The translations under genes and the position numbers were made by a program. Below the pieces are notes generated by a model that made no database searches, was not told the DNA's origin, and saw only the letters and a list, made by a program, of their open reading frames with translations. This document shows, in pieces, positions 32,831-42,570 of a DNA stretch of 64,000 bases; positions within the stretch are counted from its first letter, which is position 1, and each line of letters opens with the position of its first letter. The stretch is from NCBI GenBank assembly GCA_046293395.1, contig JBKBOU010000003.1:434001-498000 (forward strand), in the 5' to 3' direction. This DNA is from CAYNRA01 sp046293395. Its GTDB lineage: Bacteria; Bacteroidota; Bacteroidia; Cytophagales; Spirosomataceae.

Positions 32831-34210
32831 TTAGGCTGTTACTTTCTCTTTTGTTTCCTTTTTTTCTGAGGAAGACTTAAGTACAGACTTAACCTCAGCC
32901 ATGTTTACTACTGGCAAAAACTTCGAGAACAAGAAGAATAATGTAAAGAACAAGCCGAAAGAGAAGATGTAATCACCTATATCACCCATTCTTGGTGTGA
33001 AGTAAGTCCAGCTTGAAGGTAAATAATCTCTGTGTAGTGAAGTTACGATAATTACAAATCTTTCAAACCACATACCAATATTCACGATAACAGCAATTAC
33101 AAACGACACGACGATATTTTCTCTTAATTTTTTAAACCAGAAGATCTGTGGAGATATTACGTTACATGTCATCATTGCAGCATACGACCACCAAAGCGGA
33201 CCTGTTGCTCTATTTATAAATGCATAAGCCTCGTACTGTACTCCAGAATAAGCTGCAATAAAGAACTCAGTAATGTAGGCAACACCTACAATTGAGCCAG
33301 TTACAGTAATGATTTTATTCATCAATCCTATGTGTTCAATCGTGATATAATCTTCCAATTTGTAAACGACCCGAACAACCAACATCAAGTTCTGAACCAT
33401 AGCAAATCCTGAGAAAATTGCACCTGCAACGAAATAGGGAGGAAAGATTGTCGTGTGCCATCCAGGGATAACCGAAGTTGCAAAGTCGAAGGATACAATT
33501 GTGTGAACCGACAATACTAGAGGCGTTGACAAACCAGCTAAAATCAGCGAGATGTCCTCGTATCTAGCCCAAGCTCTTGCACCACCTGTCCAACCGAGTG
33601 ATAGAGTTCCATATATTTGCTTTCTAATACCTGTCGCTCTATCTCTGATTGTTGCTAAATCTGGAATCAAGCCAATAAACCAAAAAAGACAAGAAACTGA
33701 AAAATAAGTTGAGATGGCAAATACGTCCCAAACTAATGGTGAGTTGAAGTTAACCCACAAAGAACCGAATGTATTTGGTAGTGGTAAAGCCCAATAGGCT
33801 AACCAAGGTCTTCCCATGTGCATGAGGATAAATGAGGCTGCACAAAGTACGGCAAAAATAGTCATGGCCTCGGCTGCTCGGTTGATAGATGTTCTCCATT
33901 TTTGACGGAAGAGCAATAAGATAGCTGAGATAAGTGTCCCGGCATGACCAATACCTACCCACCACACAAAGTTAGTAATATCCCAAGCCCAGCCAACTGT
34001 CTTGTTCAATCCCCAAACGCCAAGACCTTCCCACCAAGTCCAAAATAACCAACCTGTTCCATAAATAAGAACAAGTACTGAGATAGTAAGGGCCACTTTC
34101 CATTCTTTTGTGGGTTTGCCCTCTACCTGCTTACAAATATCTACCGTAACATCATGGTAGGTTTTACCTCCTGTTACTAAGTGCTCACGGATAGGCGAAA
34201 CTACTTGCAT
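32831..34210 (-). CDS. actC: Alternative complex III quinol-binding subunit ActC (NrfD-like)
   Basis: A 459-residue, ten-helix NrfD/PsrC-type protein that holds the menaquinol site of alternative complex III. Recognisable parts are FVWWVGIGHAGTLISAILLL and MTIFAVLCAASFILMHMGRPW. An in-frame Met five codons upstream exists; MQVVSPIREHLVTGGK at 34210 fits relatives and is used. It follows actB by 70 bp. Confidence 0.93.
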   Translation of the reverse strand: MQVVSPIREHLVTGGKTYHDVTVDICKQVEGKPTKEWKVALTISVLVLIYGTGWLFWTWWEGLGVWGLNKTVGWAWDITNFVWWVGIGHAGTLISAILLLFRQKWRTSINRAAEAMTIFAVLCAASFILMHMGRPWLAYWALPLPNTFGSLWVNFNSPLVWDVFAISTYFSVSCLFWFIGLIPDLATIRDRATGIRKQIYGTLSLGWTGGARAWARYEDISLILAGLSTPLVLSVHTIVSFDFATSVIPGWHTTIFPPYFVAGAIFSGFAMVQNLMLVVRVVYKLEDYITIEHIGLMNKIITVTGSIVGVAYITEFFIAAYSGVQYEAYAFINRATGPLWWSYAAMMTCNVISPQIFWFKKLRENIVVSFVIAVIVNIGMWFERFVIIVTSLHRDYLPSSWTYFTPRMGDIGDYIFSFGLFFTLFFLFSKFLPVVNMAEVKSVLKSSSEKKETKEKVTA

Positions 34211-34280
34211 ATTTTTAAGATTCAAATTTAAGAGTGATGGGTTTCTAATCCCTTAGAAACCCCTTTGTATTTTTCAGATA

Positions 34281-37200
34281 TTATGAAGCGACATCTTGCT
34301 TGTCCTTGTTTCTAATCTTGGTCAAGTAATTAATCTGCGGACGCACATTAATTTCCTCCAAGACTTCAAAAGCACGACCATTTTCCTCTTGCGCAACTAA
34401 CTTAGAGATTTTGGACTCTGGGTCTAGCATATCTCCAAATGTAATTGCACCTGTTGGACATGACTGAGCACAAGCAGTAATGATTTCGCCATCCACCGGA
34501 CGACGTTTCTCTTTCTTAGCTTCTAATTTACCCGCTTGTATTCTTTGAACACACATTGAACATTTTTCAATTACCCCTCTTGAACGAACTGTTACGTCTG
34601 GGTTCAATACCATTCTACCCAAATCGTTGTTCATGTGGAAATCGAAGTTATCGTTTTCGAAGTACTTGTACCAGTTGAATCGTCTCACTTTGTACGGACA
34701 GTTATTGGCACAATATCTTGTCCCAACACATCTATTATAAGTCATCTGGTTCAATCCTTCTGAACTATGTGTTGTAGCCAACACCGGACATACCGTTTCA
34801 CACGGAGCATTCGAACAATGCTGACACATCATTGGCTGGATGACAACTTCTGGATTTTCAGATGCGATTTCCATCGCTCTTAGACCCGAAATCGACATAT
34901 TGTCTGTTACATCTGCATCCGTACTGTAGTATCTATCCAAACGAATCCAGTGCATTTCACGAGCACGAACTACCTCTTTTTTACCAACAACCGGCACGTT
35001 GTTTTCAGCTTGGCAGCTAACTAGACAAGAAGCACAACCAATACATGTATTGAGGTCAATAATCATTCCCCAGTTGTGATTCTTTTTCTCATGTCCGTTC
35101 CAAAGTGTAATCGTATTTGGTTTCCTTGGACCTTCAGATGTCTCAATCATTGGTTCAAAGCGACCTGCCTTTGGATTTTTAACGTACTCAGCCAAGATTG
35201 ATTCTTGTACAACTGCTTGGCGACCCATTACGGTCTCATGCGTTTGAGTCTGAGCTAATGTATAACCCGAGTTCACAACAGAAACCTTTGCTCCAGTAGC
35301 GAAATAATTACGTTGTCCGCCAACTATTGACGTAAACTCATACATATTGACACCTACGTTACCAGATTTCCCAGCAGCCGTGCGGCCGTAACCCATGGCA
35401 ACAGAAATCGTATCGTGCGCTTGACCAGGCTGTATTAAAACAGGAAGCTCAACAGCTTTACTTCCTACAGTTAAGCTGATAACGTCACCCTGAGCTATGC
35501 CCAACTTATTTGCCGTTTTTTGAGAAACAGCTGCTGTATTTTCCCAAGTAACTTTTGAAATTGGGTCAGGTAATTCTTGCAACCAAGGATTGTTCGCTTG
35601 AGAGCCCGTTCCGATAGCAACTGATTCAAAAATTGAGACTTCTAAATCACTCCCTTTTACAGACGTTGCTGCTTTAGCTGCTGTTGATAAATCACCAACA
35701 AATGATTTTTCTGAAGCGGGAACTTGGCTACCTGCTATTTCAAATACTCCATCATGTAGGGCTGTAACCCATGATGTTGTACCTAGAATATTTGTCTTCC
35801 AATACGACTTAATAAATGCTTGGTAATCTACTCCTAAACCAGACCACTTCAGCAAACTTATTTCGTACTGTCTTGTATTATAGATATTCGAGATTGTAGG
35901 TTGAATCAAAGAGAAAGAACCTCTTTTTGGCTCTACATCGCCCCATGACTCTAGATAATGAGGAGTAGGAGCAATAAATTTACAAACCTGAGCTGTTTCA
36001 TCCGCACGGTCGCTGAATGAGACAGACAATTTCGCTTTTGAAATGACTGATTTCAACTCATCTGACATAGATGAATCATACACAGGATTAACCCCCACGA
36101 ATAAAACGGTATCAACAGAACCATTCTTTAGTTCAGCCACAAGCTGAGGGAGTGTTCTATCTGAACCTTTTTTCGTATGAAGGGGCACATTGAGATTAAT
36201 CGTTGAATTGTATGAACCAAGAAGTTGGTTTAATGCATTTACAACAATTTGAACATTTGAATCATTTGACCCAGATACAACCAACGCACTACCTTTAGCT
36301 GCTGCTAAATCTTTCGCACATTTATCTAAGTTGGGTGTGTTTATCGTACTTCCTGCTAGGGGCGCACTACCTAAAATAGCTGCAACTTTATTATAAAGTG
36401 CTACTACTACTTTACCCTCTTCCGAAGGCTTTATCATAGAGCGATAATCCGCAGCTCCGCCCGTAATTGTCATTCCAGTTTCGAACTGATAATGGCGAGA
36501 CATCGTCTTTTTACCCCCTTTAAGACTATTCAGCTTACGTGTTTCAGCCCACTGTCCAGCAAACTCGATGGGTGAAATCCAGTTTCCTAGAAAATCACAA
36601 TTCACACCTACGATGACATTTGCTTTGTCAAAATGATAAGAGGGAACAACAGCTTGACCGAATGATTTTAAGTTTGCTTCAATTAATCCAGAAGCTGAAG
36701 ACGCATCATACGTCAAATGTTGAGCCGTTGGATATTTTGCTATAAAATTAGCAATAACACTCAGAGCAGAAGGCGACATGATCGTGTTTGTCACGATACG
36801 AATCCCTTTAGAAGAAGACAAACCAGAAGCCACAGCTTTATCTAAATCTTCCCAAGAAATATCTTTGCCACCAGACTGCGGTCCTTTCAATTTTTCAACG
36901 TCGTAAAGAGACAAAACAGACGCCTGAGCTCTTGCGCTTGTTCCTCCTTTTGTAATATTGGACAATTTATTTCCCTCTACCTTAACCGGACGTCCCTCAC
37001 GTGTTTTCACCAAAACACTGCAATATTCTCCGCCATCAACGAAAGAAGTCGCATAATAGTTAGGGATTCCTGGCTCTACATCTTCAGGCTTATTTAGATA
37101 AGGAATTGTCTTTCTTACTGGTGCTTCACAAGCTGCTAAGGAAACAGCGGCCATACCAAAGCCCAGTACTTTCAAGAAGTCTCTTCTGTGTGTTGGTTCA

Positions 37201-37310
37201 AAACCCTCTACATCATCCAAGTTAAACTCTCTATCCGCATTTTTTACTAGATTGATGTCATTTTTAAGTTCCTCGACACCTTTCCAATACCTTTTATTCG
37301 TATTCTCCAT
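34281..37310 (-). CDS. actB: Alternative complex III iron-sulfur subunit ActB
   Basis: A 1009-residue fusion. The N-terminus has a twin-arginine motif (RRDFLK, residues 42-47) ending in a lipobox-like Cys61, so it is probably a Tat-exported lipoprotein. A long molybdopterin-oxidoreductase-like domain follows; in known ActB proteins it holds no molybdenum. The last 280 residues are a ferredoxin-like domain with cysteine sets CIGCASCLVSC, MCQHCSNAPCETVCP, YCANNCP, KCSMC and CAQSCP, enough for three [4Fe-4S] and one [3Fe-4S] clusters. It sits on the periplasmic side and carries electrons from quinol toward the hemes of ActA. It starts 63 bp after actA. Confidence 0.95.
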   Translation of the reverse strand: MENTNKRYWKGVEELKNDINLVKNADREFNLDDVEGFEPTHRRDFLKVLGFGMAAVSLAACEAPVRKTIPYLNKPEDVEPGIPNYYATSFVDGGEYCSVLVKTREGRPVKVEGNKLSNITKGGTSARAQASVLSLYDVEKLKGPQSGGKDISWEDLDKAVASGLSSSKGIRIVTNTIMSPSALSVIANFIAKYPTAQHLTYDASSASGLIEANLKSFGQAVVPSYHFDKANVIVGVNCDFLGNWISPIEFAGQWAETRKLNSLKGGKKTMSRHYQFETGMTITGGAADYRSMIKPSEEGKVVVALYNKVAAILGSAPLAGSTINTPNLDKCAKDLAAAKGSALVVSGSNDSNVQIVVNALNQLLGSYNSTINLNVPLHTKKGSDRTLPQLVAELKNGSVDTVLFVGVNPVYDSSMSDELKSVISKAKLSVSFSDRADETAQVCKFIAPTPHYLESWGDVEPKRGSFSLIQPTISNIYNTRQYEISLLKWSGLGVDYQAFIKSYWKTNILGTTSWVTALHDGVFEIAGSQVPASEKSFVGDLSTAAKAATSVKGSDLEVSIFESVAIGTGSQANNPWLQELPDPISKVTWENTAAVSQKTANKLGIAQGDVISLTVGSKAVELPVLIQPGQAHDTISVAMGYGRTAAGKSGNVGVNMYEFTSIVGGQRNYFATGAKVSVVNSGYTLAQTQTHETVMGRQAVVQESILAEYVKNPKAGRFEPMIETSEGPRKPNTITLWNGHEKKNHNWGMIIDLNTCIGCASCLVSCQAENNVPVVGKKEVVRAREMHWIRLDRYYSTDADVTDNMSISGLRAMEIASENPEVVIQPMMCQHCSNAPCETVCPVLATTHSSEGLNQMTYNRCVGTRYCANNCPYKVRRFNWYKYFENDNFDFHMNNDLGRMVLNPDVTVRSRGVIEKCSMCVQRIQAGKLEAKKEKRRPVDGEIITACAQSCPTGAITFGDMLDPESKISKLVAQEENGRAFEVLEEINVRPQINYLTKIRNKDKQDVAS

Positions 37311-37373
37311 GAGATTTATTTTATGATTGAAGTCTTTTGGCAGACCTATGTATCTATATGCTTAAAAAATGAA

Positions 37374-38621
37374 TTAATAGTGACACTTAGCACACTCAAG
37401 TCCACCAATATCCTCTACCTTCATTGCCTCGCTTGATGTAGCATTATGTGCTTTCAAAAGGTTGTCATAATATGCATTCCCTTTTGCATTCACGTCTGTC
37501 TGTCTGTGACAATCAATACACCATCCCATTGTTAGTGTTGATCTTTGTTGAACAACCTCCATTTTAGGTATTTCACCATGACAGTTTGTACACTCCAAAC
37601 CTGCAACGTTTGTGTGTTGTGCATGGTTAAAATAAGCCAAGTCAGGAAGATTGTGTACACGAATCCATTCAATAGGCTGATCTTTTTCTATTGCAGTATA
37701 AATTTTCTGAATTTCAGGCGATTCTCTTTTGATTGCATTGTGGCAATTCATACAAATATTTGCAGATGGAATACCAGCTTGTTTACCTTTGTAAACACCA
37801 GTATGGCAATATGCACAGTCAATTTCATACTCTCCCGCATGTAATTTATGTGAAAAAGAAATGGGCTGCTTAGGTGCATAACCTTGATGTACACCAATCC
37901 CGAACATTCCGTCAAAACTTGCTTTTGTAGCCAATAGGATAAACATCCAAACGACTGCAGAACGAACCGTTTTGTTATTTACTAGAGCCTTTAGATTATC
38001 TTGCAAAACTTGTAGTGACGTCTTTCCTTCCTGACCCGCCTCTTCAACGCCCGAGAGACGCGTCAATAATTGTAGAATAGCCAATAAAGCGACAAGTACG
38101 AGAGCCATTATTACGAGAAGAGCAACCAATACAACGTTGAAGAAGTCTCCACCACCCGCATTAGATGCAGCTACAGTCCCAGCCGCTGCCGTGCCATCTC
38201 CGCCAGCTGGTGCAGCCGCAGCAGCTGGTGCAGCATTTGCTGACTTGATATAAGCCAAAATACCTTTGATTTCAGTATCGCCAAAACTAGGAAATGCCGT
38301 CATCTGTGTTTTGTTGTATGCATTATACAAGTCAACAGCGTACTTGTCTCCACTAGCGATTACACCATTTGGGTTATTAATCCATTTTTTCAACCAAGCA
38401 TAATCTCTACGCTCTTCGATTCCTGCCATTCCAGGCCCAACTACCTTGTTACTCCCCACTGAGTGACACTGAGCACAGTTGTTTTTAAACAATTTCTCTC
38501 CTAATGCAGCATCACCTTCTCCCGCATCTGCGGCCGCAGCATCTTGACTAAATGACGTCTGAACTACGCAACTAAATATAATTGCAAACGCGATTGTTGA
38601 TTGTATTATTCTTTTTAACAT
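37374..38621 (-). CDS. actA: Alternative complex III multiheme cytochrome ActA, with extra N-terminal heme domain
   Basis: A 415-residue secreted and membrane-anchored cytochrome. After a signal peptide there is a monoheme class I-like domain (CAQCH, about residue 50), an Ala/Gly-rich linker, a membrane helix (VVLVALLVIMALVLVALLAI) and a second helix (VWMFILLATKASF). Five more heme sites follow: CAYCH, CMNCH, CTNCH, CIDCH and CAKCH, the last one residue from the C-terminus. The five-heme part is the standard ActA; the sixth site at the N-terminus is an added domain. It is the first gene of the act-cta cluster, with a consensus promoter 33-62 bp upstream of its start. Confidence 0.93.
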   Translation of the reverse strand: MLKRIIQSTIAFAIIFSCVVQTSFSQDAAAADAGEGDAALGEKLFKNNCAQCHSVGSNKVVGPGMAGIEERRDYAWLKKWINNPNGVIASGDKYAVDLYNAYNKTQMTAFPSFGDTEIKGILAYIKSANAAPAAAAAPAGGDGTAAAGTVAASNAGGGDFFNVVLVALLVIMALVLVALLAILQLLTRLSGVEEAGQEGKTSLQVLQDNLKALVNNKTVRSAVVWMFILLATKASFDGMFGIGVHQGYAPKQPISFSHKLHAGEYEIDCAYCHTGVYKGKQAGIPSANICMNCHNAIKRESPEIQKIYTAIEKDQPIEWIRVHNLPDLAYFNHAQHTNVAGLECTNCHGEIPKMEVVQQRSTLTMGWCIDCHRQTDVNAKGNAYYDNLLKAHNATSSEAMKVEDIGGLECAKCHY

Positions 38622-38653
38622 AATGTAACGATAATAAGCCTTTTTTCTATTTG

Positions 38654-38683
38654 CAAATCTAAGGTAGGAATGATTTTAATCAA
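38654..38683 (-). promoter_or_regulatory. Promoter of the act-cta respiratory cluster
   Basis: Minus-strand TTG within TTTTTG (38683-38681) is followed after 19 bp by TAGATTTG (38661-38654). The predicted start is about 25 bp before actA. The other 270 bases up to the tRNA-Cys terminator are very AT-rich and show no gene. Confidence 0.8.
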
Positions 38684-38957
38684 AAAGTTATTACATTTTT
38701 TTCATAGAAGTTTTCAATTTAGAATTATTATAAATAATATAATAAACAACTGATAATCAATTTATTATCTCATAATTTAATCTTAAAATTGAATTATATA
38801 AGTGAAAATAAATTGTATTTTATCAGGATAAAGAAACCTTTTGGAGAGAGAATGAAAAATCGAAGGAACTTAATTCCATAAACTCATGAAATAACTTTCT
38901 GATTTTTTAGGCTACTAGTAACCTAAAAGAAAGAAATGTGTACATGCTAAAAACAAA

Positions 38958-38980
38958 AAAAGCGACTAAAAGTCGCTTTT
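38958..38980 (-). terminator. tRNA-Cys terminator
   Basis: A perfect 10-bp stem (38958-38967 and 38971-38980) with a 3-nt loop and a long T-run on the minus strand, directly after tRNA-Cys. Confidence 0.92.
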
Positions 38981-38984
38981 CTGG

Positions 38985-39055
38985 AGGTCCCGAGCGGATT
39001 CGAACCGCTGTAGAAGCTTTTGCAGAGCTCTGCCTAGCCACTCGGCCACAGGACC
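38985..39055 (-). tRNA. tRNA-Cys (GCA)
   Basis: A 71-nt cloverleaf: GGTCCTG pairs with CGGGACC, anticodon loop CTGCAAA. A CCA follows the discriminator base directly (38984-38982), unlike the other tRNAs here. Confidence 0.95.
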
Positions 39056-39073
39056 ATTACTAATTTTGGAATG

Positions 39074-39104
39074 CAAACTTAAACAATCAGCTTTCTAAAT
39101 CCAA
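39074..39104 (-). promoter_or_regulatory. tRNA-Cys promoter
   Basis: Minus-strand TTG (39104-39102), 20-bp spacer, TAAGTTTG (39081-39074), about 20 bp before the tRNA 5' end. Confidence 0.75.
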
Positions 39105-39113
39105 ATTTTTGTC

Positions 39114-39151
39114 AAAAAAGTATGGAGATAGGAATGAATCCTATCTCCATA
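39114..39151 (-). terminator. rpsA terminator
   Basis: A perfect 13-bp stem (39121-39133 and 39139-39151) followed on the minus strand by CTTTTTTG. It lies 13 bp after the rpsA stop. Confidence 0.85.
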
Positions 39152-39164
39152 TATTTCCTGCGAA

Positions 39165-40937
39165 TTATTCACCTTTCATTTGATCCTTCAAAGCAGCTAG
39201 TGCTTCTAAATCACCTAAAGTTGACTTTTCAGCCTCTGGAAGTTTCGCGCCTTTGTCTGCTGAAGTAGCTTTTGCTGCCTTCTTCTTTGGTGCAGCTTCT
39301 GCTGGAGCCTCCCAAGTTTTGCTATGTGAAAGTACAATTCTTTTCTCTTCCTTGTTAAACTCGATAACAGTAAATGAAAGTTTGTCACCAACCTCTGCAG
39401 TCGTACCGTCTTCTTTCGCTAGATGCTTTAGAGAAGCATATCCTTCGATACCGTAAGGTAGCTCAAGTACAGCTTGGTTGTTTGCTTTGGAGTTGATTGT
39501 ACATTCATGCACGCTGTCTAATCCGAAGATACTTTCGAACGTATCCCAAGGGTTTTCTTCAAGGTGTTTGTGGCTAAGAGCCAAACGACGGTTTTCTCCA
39601 TCAAGCTCAAGAACTACCACCTCAAGTTCATCACCTACTTTAACAAAGTCAGAAGGGTGTTTCACTTTTTTCGTCCAAGATAAGTCAGAAACGTGTACTA
39701 GACCGTCAATACCTTCTTCTAGCTCTAGGAATAACCCAAAGTTTGTTAGGTTACGCACCATTCCTTTGTGTTTTGTACCTACAGCATATTTGCTCAACAA
39801 ATCTTGTTTTGTCCAAGGATCTTCAGTTAACTGTTTGATACCCAATGACATTTTTCTATCATCGCGATCAAGTGTCAAGACAACAGCTGCAATTTCATCA
39901 CCGATTTGCAAGAAATCAGATGGATTACGTAAATGTTGTGACCAAGACATTTCAGAAACATGGATTAGACCTTCTACACCTGGTTTTAGCTCGAGGAATG
40001 CACCGTAATCTGCGATATTAACGATTTTACCTGAAACTTTCGACCCAATTTCTAGTCCTTCCGCCAAAGAATCCCAAGGATGAGCTTCCAATTGCTTCAT
40101 ACCCAAAGAGATACGTTTCTTGTCATCATCAAAGTCAAGCACTACTACATTGATTTTATCATCAAGTTTCAATACTTCATTTGGATGATTTACGCGGCCC
40201 CAAGAAATGTCTGTAATGTGTAGTAATCCATCTACGCCACCAAGGTCAATGAATACCCCGAAGTTCGTGATATTTTTCACGATACCTTCAAGTACTTGAC
40301 CTTTTTCAAGGTTAGTTAGGATTTGTTGACGTTGAATCTCAAGATCTTTTTCAATCAATACTTTGTGAGAAACAACTACGTTATCGTTTGCGTGATTTAT
40401 TTTAACCACTTTAACTTCCATGCGTTTGCCGACAAATACATCGAAATCACGGATTGGTTTCACGTCAATTTGTGAACCTGGCAAGAAGGCTTCAATACCG
40501 AAAATATCAACGATAAGACCACCTTTCGTACGACGCTTAACCAAAGCATCAACGATTTCATCTCCTTCGAAAGAAGACTCAATTTTCGACCATGCCGTTA
40601 AGATTCTCGCTTTCTTACGAGAGATGACCAACTGTCCTAGAGCATTTTCTTGCTTTTCAATGAACACTTCTACTTTATCACCGATTTTCAAATCAGGTAA
40701 ATCTTTGAACTCAGAGCGAGAAACCAAACCATCTGATTTAAAACCAATGTTTAGCAAAACTTCTCTGTCAGAGATACCTACAACTGTTGCATCCACAACA
40801 TCTTTTTCCTCGATGCTCGTAACAGTTTGCTCATAAAGTGCTTCTAATTCCGCTTTCTCAGCTGCTGTGTAGCCAGAGCCAATACCTTTTTTCGATACTT
40901 TGTCCCAATCAAACTCGGGAAATTCTTGATTTGTCAT
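39165..40937 (-). CDS. rpsA: 30S ribosomal protein S1
   Basis: A 590-residue RNA-binding protein made of six S1 (OB-fold) repeats, for example VLEGIVKNITNFGVFIDLGG, KVSGKIVNIADYGAFLELKP and KHKGMVRNLTNFGLFLELEE. An Ala/Lys-rich tail (EAAPKKKAAKATSADKGAK) extends past the last repeat. It recruits mRNAs to the 30S subunit. It is monocistronic, with a -7-like TATTTTTG at 41037-41030 but no TTG at normal spacing, and its own terminator. Confidence 0.97.
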   Translation of the reverse strand: MTNQEFPEFDWDKVSKKGIGSGYTAAEKAELEALYEQTVTSIEEKDVVDATVVGISDREVLLNIGFKSDGLVSRSEFKDLPDLKIGDKVEVFIEKQENALGQLVISRKKARILTAWSKIESSFEGDEIVDALVKRRTKGGLIVDIFGIEAFLPGSQIDVKPIRDFDVFVGKRMEVKVVKINHANDNVVVSHKVLIEKDLEIQRQQILTNLEKGQVLEGIVKNITNFGVFIDLGGVDGLLHITDISWGRVNHPNEVLKLDDKINVVVLDFDDDKKRISLGMKQLEAHPWDSLAEGLEIGSKVSGKIVNIADYGAFLELKPGVEGLIHVSEMSWSQHLRNPSDFLQIGDEIAAVVLTLDRDDRKMSLGIKQLTEDPWTKQDLLSKYAVGTKHKGMVRNLTNFGLFLELEEGIDGLVHVSDLSWTKKVKHPSDFVKVGDELEVVVLELDGENRRLALSHKHLEENPWDTFESIFGLDSVHECTINSKANNQAVLELPYGIEGYASLKHLAKEDGTTAEVGDKLSFTVIEFNKEEKRIVLSHSKTWEAPAEAAPKKKAAKATSADKGAKLPEAEKSTLGDLEALAALKDQMKGE

Positions 40938-41109
40938 ATACTAATGAATTGCTCCTCTAAGTACATACGCACGCGGAGCAGTTGTGCGTAAAATTTTGGT
41001 TTATAAATAAAATGATTACAAAAAGGTCACAAAAATAGACAAAATTTGTTGATTAGAAAAAGGGATACCCAATTTTCTCCAATAAATATTTGAAAAATAG
41101 CGACTTAGG

Positions 41110-41613
41110 TCAAGAGGAAATACCCAGAAAGGGTTTCCACTCTTTGTCTATAATCCCGTTGGAATCTCTTAAAAAACTAAGAAATGTAGGTCGATACGGC
41201 TTGTGGGACATCGTCATGTAAGCTTCTTCTGGCGTATAATCCCCTTTTCTTGCATTGCATTTACGGCAAGCCGCCACCAGATTGTCCCAACTCGTTTTTC
41301 CTCCTCGCGACTTTGGCATCACGTGGTCTAAAGTCAAATCCTCGCGGTTGCCACAGTAAACACAGGTATGATTGTCTCTTTTAAATATGTTACCTCGAGA
41401 GAGTTCAACACTTTTATAAGGAACATTCACATATTGATTAAGCCGAATTACAGAGGGATAAGGAAAGGATTGGGAGACAGATCTCAACCTAAAACTCGAA
41501 CTAGAGGCCACCAATTCAGCTTTTTTTAGATAAACCAAAATGAAGGCTTTTGACACCGTACATAAACTAATCGCACTATAATCTGCATTTAAAACTAACA
41601 CTTTCCTTCCCAT
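41110..41613 (-). CDS. HNH endonuclease family protein
   Basis: A 167-residue protein with the HNH core CVYCGNREDLTLDHVMPKSRGG followed by WDNLVAACRKCNARKG (key parts LTLDHVMPKSRGG and CRKCNARKG); two CxxC pairs bind a structural zinc. The N-terminal domain (MGRKVLVLNADYSAISLCTV) is typical of a broad chromosomal group found in many bacteria whose substrate is unknown. It is not in a defence or phage context here. The Met at 41613 is used instead of an earlier one because the family begins there. Confidence 0.9.
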   Translation of the reverse strand: MGRKVLVLNADYSAISLCTVSKAFILVYLKKAELVASSSSFRLRSVSQSFPYPSVIRLNQYVNVPYKSVELSRGNIFKRDNHTCVYCGNREDLTLDHVMPKSRGGKTSWDNLVAACRKCNARKGDYTPEEAYMTMSHKPYRPTFLSFLRDSNGIIDKEWKPFLGISS

Positions 41614-41725
41614 AAAGATAAGTTGTTTTGGTAGCAAGCAAATTAAGTCAATAAAGCAAAAAATCCAAATACTAAGAGGAAGAAAAAAAGATTCAAACTA
41701 TTTGATATTCAAATAGATAGTACAT

Positions 41726-42184
41726 CTATTTATCCATTCGGGCTAATTCTCTAGCTGTATCTTTTGATTTAATGGATTCTCTTTTATCGTAGAGCTTTTT
41801 CCCTTTGGCAACTGCCAGATTGACCTTTGCATAGCCATTCTCGCTGATAAAAAGTTTCGTAGGAATGAGTGTAAGCCCTTTATCAAGAAGTTTGGAGGCA
41901 ATTTTTCGTATTTCTTTTTTATTTAAAAGTAACTTCCTATCACGGAGTGGTTCATGGTTTAAGTAAGAGCCTTGGTCATATTTTGAGATATGAAGATTTT
42001 TAATGAATACCTCTCCATCGTGGACAAAACAGTAGGCATCCGTAATGGTTACTTTTGCTTCCCGAACAGATTTAATTTCTGTACCCGTCAATACAATTCC
42101 TGCGGTGTAGGTATCCAAAAAAAAGTATTCAAAAGAAGCTCGTTTATTGGGAATATTGATTTGTTTTTGAGTTGGCTTCGACAT
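41726..42184 (-). CDS. smpB: SsrA-binding protein SmpB
   Basis: A 152-residue protein that binds tmRNA and brings it to stalled ribosomes. Hallmarks are NKRASFEYFFLDTYTAGIVLTGTEIKSVREAK (shown in TAGIVLTGTEIKSVREAK), the HISKYDQG loop and the basic tail KGKKLYDKRESIKSKD. No tmRNA gene is recognisable next to it. It diverges from hflX across a 386-bp gap. Confidence 0.97.
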   Translation of the reverse strand: MSKPTQKQINIPNKRASFEYFFLDTYTAGIVLTGTEIKSVREAKVTITDAYCFVHDGEVFIKNLHISKYDQGSYLNHEPLRDRKLLLNKKEIRKIASKLLDKGLTLIPTKLFISENGYAKVNLAVAKGKKLYDKRESIKSKDTARELARMDK

Positions 42185-42570
42185 AATGTTTTCGTTGATA
42201 GATGTAAGATGTTACAAAAAACTAAAATCCCTATCTCAATTTTAGAAATAGGGATTCCGACTTACGTGCTTTCCTAATAATCCGGTCGTTACTAAAGCAA
42301 CGACGAGTGGATTAAATCTTGAATATTTTCTATGTAGCGACATATATCGCTACAATTGATTCGAAATGTTGACCAAAGTTAATAAGTGAAATTTGTATTT
42401 ACAAAGATTTATTTAAAATATTTTGAGTAAAAAGTCGAATTACACAAAATCTACGCATTCTCGTGTTGTAAGAAGAAACTTCTTCATCGAAATCTTAGAA
42501 ACTCTCTACAAAGAAACCGTGTTGTGTAGTAACTTTGTAGATATATTCGTAAAAGTAAATTGAAAAAATA
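42185..42570. other. 386-bp smpB-hflX intergenic region with several hairpins
   Basis: No gene is seen. Four inverted repeats stand in a row: 42226-42234/42248-42256, 42285-42290/42299-42304, 42333-42340/42347-42354 and 42505-42513/42533-42541. The last overlaps a TAACTTTG box (42530-42537) that could drive hflX. The density of hairpins allows a structured leader or a small RNA, but nothing matches a family I know. Confidence 0.4.

Noticed and set aside
41110..41613. Restriction or defence nuclease
   Set aside because: The HNH gene stands alone among housekeeping genes, has no methylase or helicase partner and belongs to a broad chromosomal group.
42185..42570. tmRNA gene next to smpB
   Set aside because: No alanine-tRNA-like ends or tag-peptide frame could be found in the gap.
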